Shown here one piece after another: positions 58,342 to 64,000 of a stretch of DNA of 64,000 nt. The stretch covers positions 868,001-932,000 of the forward strand of contig JBBCIN010000003.1 of assembly GCA_037200885.1 (NCBI GenBank). The letters are read 5' to 3'. Under the pieces are notes generated by a model. That model had not been told where the DNA came from and made no database searches. It was given only the letters and a program-made list of their open reading frames with translations. Numbering within the stretch: position 1 is the first letter of the stretch; every line of letters begins with the position of its first letter. This DNA is from PMG-095 sp037200885 (lineage in GTDB: Bacteria > Myxococcota_A > Polyangia > Polyangiales > Polyangiaceae). Position numbers and translations under genes: made by a program.

Positions 58342-59352
58342 GTGTCGAATGTCGAAATGGCACTCGATCAAGAATGGCCCAACTTCGACGGCGTCCCCGA
58401 CGATGACTCGCTGACCGCGGCGCGGCCGCGCGGACAAAAGCTCGCGCGCTACCTGTGGTGGAACGGCGACATTCGCGAGTCCGACTCGCTGAGCGTGCAC
58501 TATTATGCGAATGCCCTGCACTACGGCACGGCTGTCTTCGAGGGCATCCGCTGCTACCCGACCGCTAACGGTGCAGTCCTGGTTCGGCTACGCGAGCACA
58601 TCGAGCGGCTACTGTCGTCGGCGCGGCTGTACGGCATGAAGGTGCCGTTCGGCGCGGATGAGCTGACGCGGGGCGCGATTGAAGTCACGCGCCGGAATGC
58701 CACGCAGAACGGTTACCTTCGTCCACTCGTCTACTTTGGCGAAGGCCCGATCGATTTGCGGCCAAAGAAAGAGTGCCAAGTGCGCGCGTTCATCGCCGTA
58801 CGCGAACTGGGCACGTTCCTGGGCGAAGATGCGCTCCGAAATGGCATTCGCGTGATGATCTCCAGCTGGCGAAAGTTCCATCACACCATGCTACCGACCA
58901 TGGCCAAAGCGAGCGGTCACTACGCCAACAGCGTGCTTGCCGCGCACGAAGCCCTCGACCACGGCTTCGACGACGCTATCCTGCTGAACCAAGACGGCAC
59001 GGTGGCCAGCGCCACCGGTCAGAACGTCTTTTTCGTCAAAGGTGGGATGCTGTTCACGAATGACGAAACATCGTCGATCGTGCCCGGTATCACTCGGGAT
59101 TGTATTTTGGACCTGGCGCGCGAGCACCAAGTGCCAATCACGATTCGCGCCTTCACGCGCGAGGACTTGATGCGCGCAGATGAGGTTTTTTTCACCGGCA
59201 CCGCGGCCGAGGTCACGCCGGTGCGTGAACTGGACGGCACCGAGTTCAAAACCGGCAAGAAAACGCTGGGTGCGTTCTTCCAGCGAGCCTACCTGCGCGC
59301 CGTCACTGGCAAAGACGAATCACGGGCGAGCTGGCTGACGCGCGTGTCCTGA
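58342..59352 (+). CDS. ilvE: Branched-chain amino acid aminotransferase
   Basis: Fold type IV PLP enzyme that transaminates leucine, isoleucine and valine with 2-oxoglutarate. VHYYANALHYGTAVFEGIRCY, LREHIERLLSSA, the PLP-lysine segment KASGHYANSVLAAHEA, GTVASATGQNVFFVK and FTGTAAEVTPV are all in order. Length 336 aa. GTG 58342 gives MSNVEMALDQE; ATG 58357 is an alternative. No other ilv or leu gene lies in the window. Divergent from the lipoprotein gene upstream. Confidence 0.93.
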   Translation: MSNVEMALDQEWPNFDGVPDDDSLTAARPRGQKLARYLWWNGDIRESDSLSVHYYANALHYGTAVFEGIRCYPTANGAVLVRLREHIERLLSSARLYGMKVPFGADELTRGAIEVTRRNATQNGYLRPLVYFGEGPIDLRPKKECQVRAFIAVRELGTFLGEDALRNGIRVMISSWRKFHHTMLPTMAKASGHYANSVLAAHEALDHGFDDAILLNQDGTVASATGQNVFFVKGGMLFTNDETSSIVPGITRDCILDLAREHQVPITIRAFTREDLMRADEVFFTGTAAEVTPVRELDGTEFKTGKKTLGAFFQRAYLRAVTGKDESRASWLTRVS

Positions 59353-59357
59353 GCTCC

Positions 59358-60047
59358 TCAACGGCTGGCGATGCCGCGCTTGGGCGACGAAGCGTTGCCC
59401 ATCTCGACCAGCTCACTCCTGTAGATCACCGCGCCGTCACTACCGACGATGTCGCCCGCGACGTCGCCGCCCGGCACGCTCTCGCTGCGCGAAACATTCA
59501 GGATGGCGACCTTGTCGCCAACCGCGACCTGGTAGCTCTTGGTTTCGCAATCGAGCTCGCTCGGCCCAACCAAACACGTGCCGTGGGTCGAGGCGACCAA
59601 TCCGTCATTGGAATCCGCCGCAAAACTCGTACGTTCGATCAGCCTCTCGTAGTCGGCGATCGGCACACCGAGCTCCCGAGGACCGTCGAATTTCGACACC
59701 CCGGCCACTGAATCGGTCTGCGGATCGAAGCGCACGCGCAACTTCGTCGTGCCGCTTTGCTCTTCGAAGGTGTAGTCGATCACCCAGAGCCCGTTTTCAC
59801 GAGCGATCACTTCTTCGGTCAAGGTGAGCGGTGATTTTTGGTAGCTGCCGCTGAAGCGGTGGACTCGAAAATCCCCGACCTTGCGTGAGTCAGCGGGTGC
59901 GCCTTCCTCTCTTTGCGAGGCGCGTGTCGCCACACTGGGCAGGTTCGTGGCGACCGGCACGCTGGGTTGCGTTGACGCAAACAGACCGCAGGCCGGTGTG
60001 AAGAGTCCGAGGACGATGACTGCGAAGGGGTATGCCGCGCGCTTCAT
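59358..60047 (-). CDS. Hypothetical lipoprotein, 229 aa
   Basis: ATG 60047 (MKRAAYPFAVIVLGLFTPAC) gives a lipobox TPAC; ATG 60065 would add six residues. The mature protein is beta-rich: FRVHRFSGSYQKSPLTLTEEV, VIDYTFEEQSGTTKLRVRFDP, GTCLVGPSELDCETKSYQV, VAILNVSRSES. Strand pairs with DCETKSYQVAVGDKV suggest a small beta-barrel or sandwich. Not recognised. It is divergent from the hybrid histidine kinase, with an AT-rich element between. Confidence 0.7.
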   Translation of the reverse strand: MKRAAYPFAVIVLGLFTPACGLFASTQPSVPVATNLPSVATRASQREEGAPADSRKVGDFRVHRFSGSYQKSPLTLTEEVIARENGLWVIDYTFEEQSGTTKLRVRFDPQTDSVAGVSKFDGPRELGVPIADYERLIERTSFAADSNDGLVASTHGTCLVGPSELDCETKSYQVAVGDKVAILNVSRSESVPGGDVAGDIVGSDGAVIYRSELVEMGNASSPKRGIASR

Positions 60048-60115
60048 GGGCTCATCTGTTTTCATGAAGCAGAACTACTGGCCAAGTTTCACGTACGCGG
60101 CCGCGTCGACGGATA

Positions 60116-60121
60116 TATAAT
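60116..60121 (+). promoter_or_regulatory. TATAAT within GATATATAATTG
   Basis: A perfect -10 hexamer in an otherwise GC-rich stretch. No good -35 is present at 16-18 bases. If used for the histidine kinase, transcription would start within a few bases of ATG 60130, giving a leaderless or near-leaderless mRNA. The element may also serve the leftward gene. Confidence 0.35.
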
Positions 60122-60129
60122 TGCGAGCG

Positions 60130-62073
60130 ATGGGTACGGACCCGGACAGGCCCGCGGGCTTCGAACAGGCGGAGCTATTCGAGATCATCGCCGCGGCTTG
60201 CGACAGCGCAGAATTGGCCGTCGTTATCACCGTCTCGGACACCGAACCGCCGCAGAATCTGTTTCTGAATCCGGGAGCCGAACGGCTGCTCGGCTATTCC
60301 GCAGCTCAGTTCCGGACCCTGTCGACTTGGGATTGGCTCGCGCCCGAGGAGGTGCCGCGCATGCAGACCATGCGCGAGGCCTACTTGCGCGGCGAGGAGC
60401 TACCGCAACCCCTCGAAACGACGATCTTGAGCGGCGCGGGCGAGCGCATCGACGTGGAGGTGCTGCAAAGCCGCACGACCTTGAACGACCGCACGCTGAA
60501 CGTAGCGTTCTTGTTCGACATCAGCGCGCGCAAGCGCAGCGAGCTCGCGCTCCGGCAATCCGAGGAGCGCTTTCGGGCCTTGATCGACGGAGCGCCGGAC
60601 GGCATCGCCATCTTGCGGGGCCCGCAGATCGCCTTCTTGAATGCCGCCGCCGCGCGCATGCTCGGCGCGGAGAGTCCCGAAGCCGCGCTCGGCGTACCGA
60701 TCACCGATTTTTTCCACCCGGAGGACGCGAAGCTCGCAGCGTCGCGCATTGGTCAATTGTACCGCACCGGCGAACATCACCCGGATCCGGCGGAGTACCG
60801 CTCGCGCTCCCGTGACGGCCAAGAGCTATCGGTGGAGATTTCCGCCATTCCCACTGAATATCAGGGAAAACCAGCAGTTTTGGCGTTCGCCCGCGACGTC
60901 ACCGAGCGCAAAGCCATCCAGGCGCGTTTGGTCGAAGCCGATCGCTTGGCCGCGCTCGGAGTGTTGTCGGCCGGCATCGCGCACGAGATCAACAATCCGC
61001 TCGCCTACCTGCTGCTCAACCTCGAATTTCTGTCACGGGAGCTACCTGGCCTAGCGAGCGACCCAAGCAAGCTCGACGCGCTGATGGTACGCGTGCGCGA
61101 CGCCTTTCATGGCGCAGAGCGCGTGGCCAGCATCGTTCGCGATCTGCGCACCTTTGCCCGTGCCGACGAAGGCATCCGCGGGCCGGTGGACGTGCAGTCC
61201 GCGCTCGAGTCTGCGCTCAACATCGCCGGTAGTGAGATCAAGCAAAAGGCGACCTTGGTGCGCGACTACGAGCCCGTGCCGCCGGTCGACGCCAACCCGA
61301 ATCGCATCGAACAGGTGCTGCTGAACCTGCTATTGAACGCCGCCCAGTCGCTGTCTGGCCACGAAACACCCGGGCACGAGGTGCGCGCAAGGCTACGTAG
61401 CGCCCGCGGCCAGGTCTCGATCATGATCGAAGATACGGGCTCGGGCATCCCGGAGGCGCTACTGGGCAAGATTTTCGACCCGTTTTTCACAACCAAACCG
61501 GTTGGAGTCGGTACCGGCCTCGGCCTGTCCATTTGCCGCAGCATCGTGCGCGGCCTGGGCGGCGAAATCACTGTCAGCAGCACGCTCGGCCGAGGTTCAC
61601 GGTTCACGGTCACGCTGCCCGCCTCCAAGAGCCGGCTGCCGCCCAAATCAGTCCCCCCGCGGTCGCCGTCGCCGCCACCGCAAAAGCGCGGGCAGATCTT
61701 GATCGTCGACGACGAGATCTCGGTTTCGCGCACGCTCCGCGCGCTCCTTCAAAGCGAGCACGACGTGGTCCTGACCAGCGGCGGCGCCCAGGCGCTGACC
61801 GCAATCGCCGAAGCGCCTGGCGCGGGCTTCGACGTCATCATGTGTGATTTGATGATGCCGGGCATGAGCGGCATGGAGCTCTACGAGCGAATTCGACAAG
61901 AGCATCCTGGGCTCGAGGCGCGCATCGTGTTCATGACGGGCGGCGTGTCGATGGATCGCGCACGCGAGTTCCTGGCGACGACCGTCAACCTGACGTTCGA
62001 AAAGCCGTTCGACTTCGATCGACTGAGGCGTACGTTGCGTCGTTTGGTCGCCGAGCGCGCTACCGTCGAATAG
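60130..62073 (+). CDS. Hybrid sensor histidine kinase with two PAS domains and a receiver
   Basis: Cytoplasmic sensor, 647 aa. PAS 1 (about 20-135) and PAS 2 (about 140-262) carry landmarks NPGAERLLGYS, RALIDGAPDGIAILR and DITERK-like endings (DISARKRSEL, DVTERKAI). The H box GIAHEINNPL holds the phosphorylated His near residue 285. N box NRIEQVLLNLLLNAAQS, G boxes DTGSGIPE and GTGLGLSICRSIV follow. A Pro-rich linker leads to a receiver (from ILIVDDE), with the phosphoacceptor Asp near 573 in VIMCDLMMPG. No membrane segment: the signal is intracellular. TTG 60121 is an alternative start. No separate output protein is adjacent. Confidence 0.93.
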   Translation: MGTDPDRPAGFEQAELFEIIAAACDSAELAVVITVSDTEPPQNLFLNPGAERLLGYSAAQFRTLSTWDWLAPEEVPRMQTMREAYLRGEELPQPLETTILSGAGERIDVEVLQSRTTLNDRTLNVAFLFDISARKRSELALRQSEERFRALIDGAPDGIAILRGPQIAFLNAAAARMLGAESPEAALGVPITDFFHPEDAKLAASRIGQLYRTGEHHPDPAEYRSRSRDGQELSVEISAIPTEYQGKPAVLAFARDVTERKAIQARLVEADRLAALGVLSAGIAHEINNPLAYLLLNLEFLSRELPGLASDPSKLDALMVRVRDAFHGAERVASIVRDLRTFARADEGIRGPVDVQSALESALNIAGSEIKQKATLVRDYEPVPPVDANPNRIEQVLLNLLLNAAQSLSGHETPGHEVRARLRSARGQVSIMIEDTGSGIPEALLGKIFDPFFTTKPVGVGTGLGLSICRSIVRGLGGEITVSSTLGRGSRFTVTLPASKSRLPPKSVPPRSPSPPPQKRGQILIVDDEISVSRTLRALLQSEHDVVLTSGGAQALTAIAEAPGAGFDVIMCDLMMPGMSGMELYERIRQEHPGLEARIVFMTGGVSMDRAREFLATTVNLTFEKPFDFDRLRRTLRRLVAERATVE

Positions 62074-62079
62074 TCGCAA

Positions 62080-64000
62080 TTACTCGGGCAATGCTTCCGG
62101 ATCTTCGACCAGGACCGGCGTGTCCAGCTTGGTGCGGCGCATGATCTCGTTGATCAGCGCGGGGAAGCGACTGGCTGCGTAGGTGGCGGCGGTCGATGCC
62201 CCGATCGCGGTCGCCCAACCGATCGGACCGAGTGGGCGGCAACCAAAAAGATGGCTGAGGCCAGGCGTCTGCACGATGCCCGCCAGCAGCGCGGCCGAGC
62301 TGATGCTGGTCACTAGCACTGGCCGACTGAAGCGACCGGAGACCAGCGTTTGCCCGAGCTGCGAGCCGACCAACGCCAAGAGCCCGATGGTGTTGGCGTT
62401 GGCGCGCGTGCCGGTGAAGCGCCCGATCACCCAGGCCGTGCTGGCACCCACGGTCGTGACCACCGCGCGCGCCGCGATGTCGCGGTTGAGCGCCTTGCCG
62501 AGTGAAACCTCGGGGCCCTCTTGCGCCAGGGACTGCATGGTGCTTGCCGACGGCGGGCGAAGCGCGATCGCCATCGCCGGCGCGACGTCGGTCAGCAAAT
62601 TCACGAGCAAGAGCTGACGGGCGTTCAGCGGCGGGCGACCATCGACCAGCCCCGCGCCCAAAGTGAAGCCGATTTCTCCGAGATTTCCCCCGATCAGGAT
62701 CGACACCGCGTCACGCACGGAGGCCCACATGGCGCGGCCTTCGACCACCGCCAGGACCAACGTCTCGATGCGCTCGTCGGTCAGCACGATGTCCGCGGCC
62801 GCGCGCGCGGCAGAAGTGCTGCCCTCGCCGATGGCAATGCCGACGTTGGACAGACGGATCGCGGGCGCGTCGTTGGCGCCGTCGCCGACCATTGCTACCA
62901 CGCGACCAGCGCGTTGTAGGGCGCGCACCACGCGCACTTTTTGTGCGGGTGTCACGCGGGCAAACACACCAAAGCTTTTGATTTTTCTATCCAGTTCTTC
63001 GTCACTCAGCTCACTGAGCTCGGTGCCGGTGATCACCGCCCGACCACGAAGCAGATCGACGTCGCGCGCCACCGCTTCCGCCGTGCTCGGGTGGTCGCCC
63101 GTGAGCATCACCACTTCCACGCCCGCCGCGCGCAGATCGGCGACGGCTTGCGCGGAGGTCGGACGCACCGGATCACTGAAGGCGATGAAGCCGCGGAAGC
63201 TCAGCGCTTCCAGACGAGTCAAATCCGGGACCTCGGAGCCCCTTGCCTCGCGCTCGGCGACGGCCAACACGCGCAGCCCGCGGCGGCCAAATTCACGGGC
63301 TTTTGCCAGTAATTCCGCGCGCAGCGCCCGATCCAGGGGTAACCGCTCCGAGCCGCGCTGCCAGTACTCGGCATTGGGCAGCACGGCTTCCGGGGAGCCT
63401 TTGACCGCCACCAGCACCCGCTCAGCAGAGCGGTAGCTCACCGCCTGGTAGGCGCGACCAGCCTCGAACGCCTGTTCGGCGCCGCGCGTGAGCCCACCGT
63501 CGCCCGCTTCGACTTTGCGGATGCGGCCCGCGCGCCCGAGCGCGGCGTCCATCGGATCTTGCGTAGCGGGCCCAGAGCGCAGATCAGGAGCCGCGCGCAA
63601 GGCAGCTGCGAGCACGCTCTTGCCGATCTCGGACAGCTCCGTGATCGGCGTCGTGTCTTCACCGTCGGAGACGAAGCCGAGCTCGACACGGCCCTCGGTC
63701 AGCGTCCCGGTCTTATCGATGCAGAGCACGTCCACGCGCCCGAGCGCTTCGATGCTGCGCGCGTTGCGCACCAATGCGCCCTGCTTCGACAGGCGATCGG
63801 CCGCGGCGAGTTGCGCCGCGGTCGCCAACAGCGGCAAACCTTCGGGCACCGAGGCCACGGCCAGGCTCACGCCGGTGCCCACCAGGTCTTCCAGCTTGCG
63901 GCCCCGGAGAAGTCCCGCGCCAATCACCCCGACGCCCGCCGCCAAGGCCACCGGCCCTGTCAGATTGATCAACGATTTCATGCGCCTTTCGACGCCGCCG
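62080..64000 (-). CDS. P-type cation-transporting ATPase, N-terminus outside the window
   Basis: The open frame runs past base 64000, so this is the C-terminal two-thirds. The visible part begins near membrane helix 3-4 (PEGLP), followed by the phosphorylation motif CIDKTGTLTEG, then GDHPSTAEAVARDV and the hinge VGDGANDAPAIRLSNVGIAIGEG. C-terminal membrane helices follow. PEGLP and the motif spacing suggest the calcium/P2 or related group rather than the CPC heavy-metal group, but the missing N-terminus decides. It couples ATP hydrolysis to cation transport across the inner membrane. Confidence 0.9.
   Translation of the reverse strand, partial: GGVERRMKSLINLTGPVALAAGVGVIGAGLLRGRKLEDLVGTGVSLAVASVPEGLPLLATAAQLAAADRLSKQGALVRNARSIEALGRVDVLCIDKTGTLTEGRVELGFVSDGEDTTPITELSEIGKSVLAAALRAAPDLRSGPATQDPMDAALGRAGRIRKVEAGDGGLTRGAEQAFEAGRAYQAVSYRSAERVLVAVKGSPEAVLPNAEYWQRGSERLPLDRALRAELLAKAREFGRRGLRVLAVAEREARGSEVPDLTRLEALSFRGFIAFSDPVRPTSAQAVADLRAAGVEVVMLTGDHPSTAEAVARDVDLLRGRAVITGTELSELSDEELDRKIKSFGVFARVTPAQKVRVVRALQRAGRVVAMVGDGANDAPAIRLSNVGIAIGEGSTSAARAAADIVLTDERIETLVLAVVEGRAMWASVRDAVSILIGGNLGEIGFTLGAGLVDGRPPLNARQLLLVNLLTDVAPAMAIALRPPSASTMQSLAQEGPEVSLGKALNRDIAARAVVTTVGASTAWVIGRFTGTRANANTIGLLALVGSQLGQTLVSGRFSRPVLVTSISSAALLAGIVQTPGLSHLFGCRPLGPIGWATAIGASTAATYAASRFPALINEIMRRTKLDTPVLVEDPEALPE

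Overview
The window is high-GC DNA and looks like a chromosomal segment of a myxobacterium, most likely of the Polyangiales/Sorangiineae type. The evidence is mixed. There is a TIGR02266-type PilZ protein, a MYXO-CTERM-like C-terminal tail, and an AgmX/PglI-like periplasmic domain on a Ser/Thr kinase. There are two eukaryote-like kinases, Cys-rich modules of the DTSNCGACDHAC type, and about seventeen lipoproteins, many with Gly/Ala/Ser-rich spacers after the lipobox. Genus and species cannot be fixed from this sequence. I saw no rRNA, tRNA, CRISPR array, intact transposase or prophage.

Layout. 1-3 kb: an outer-membrane barrel cut by the window edge, an unknown protein and a PorV/UPF0164-like protein. 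3-5.1 kb: dnaA, preceded by an inverted pair of DnaA boxes and an AT-rich patch, so this may be close to oriC; dnaN is not next to it. 5.1-7.3 kb: a repeat-rich accessory patch with two paralogous lipoproteins, duplicated flanking repeats and the truncated 3' end of a PIN-domain (VapC-like) gene. 7.3-14.3 kb: a lipoprotein, a small protein, grpE-dnaK, a membrane protein and a UvrD/PcrA helicase. 14.6-19.4 kb: three large secreted or lipid-anchored proteins. 19.6-24.2 kb: an operon of outer-membrane barrel, FecR-domain protein and transmembrane Ser/Thr kinase. 24.4-35.7 kb: lipoproteins, a DsbA-like thiol oxidoreductase, an expansin-like lipoprotein, a 1472-residue kinase/degenerate-cyclase/STAND-ATPase/TPR protein, an outer-membrane protein and a large helical lipoprotein. 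35.8-46 kb: PilZ, dnaJ, a HAD hydrolase, proC, a 1012-residue beta-propeller-like lipoprotein, thyX, a CopG/MazF-type toxin-antitoxin pair and nadA. 46-64 kb: a sulfatase-family membrane enzyme, a lipid-anchored beta-carbonic anhydrase, an overlapping operon (LppC-like lipoprotein, tsaE, mlaE), secreted proteins, two aminotransferases (one is ilvE), a PAS/PAS/histidine kinase/receiver hybrid and the 3' part of a P-type ATPase.

Two themes link the genes. One is housekeeping: replication initiation, Hsp70 system, helicase, thymidylate, NAD, proline and branched-chain amino acid synthesis, and t6A tRNA modification. The other is a large investment in the cell envelope and signalling. The cassettes most worth study are the barrel-FecR-kinase operon, the giant kinase-STAND protein, and a family of short intergenic repeats seen at seven sites.
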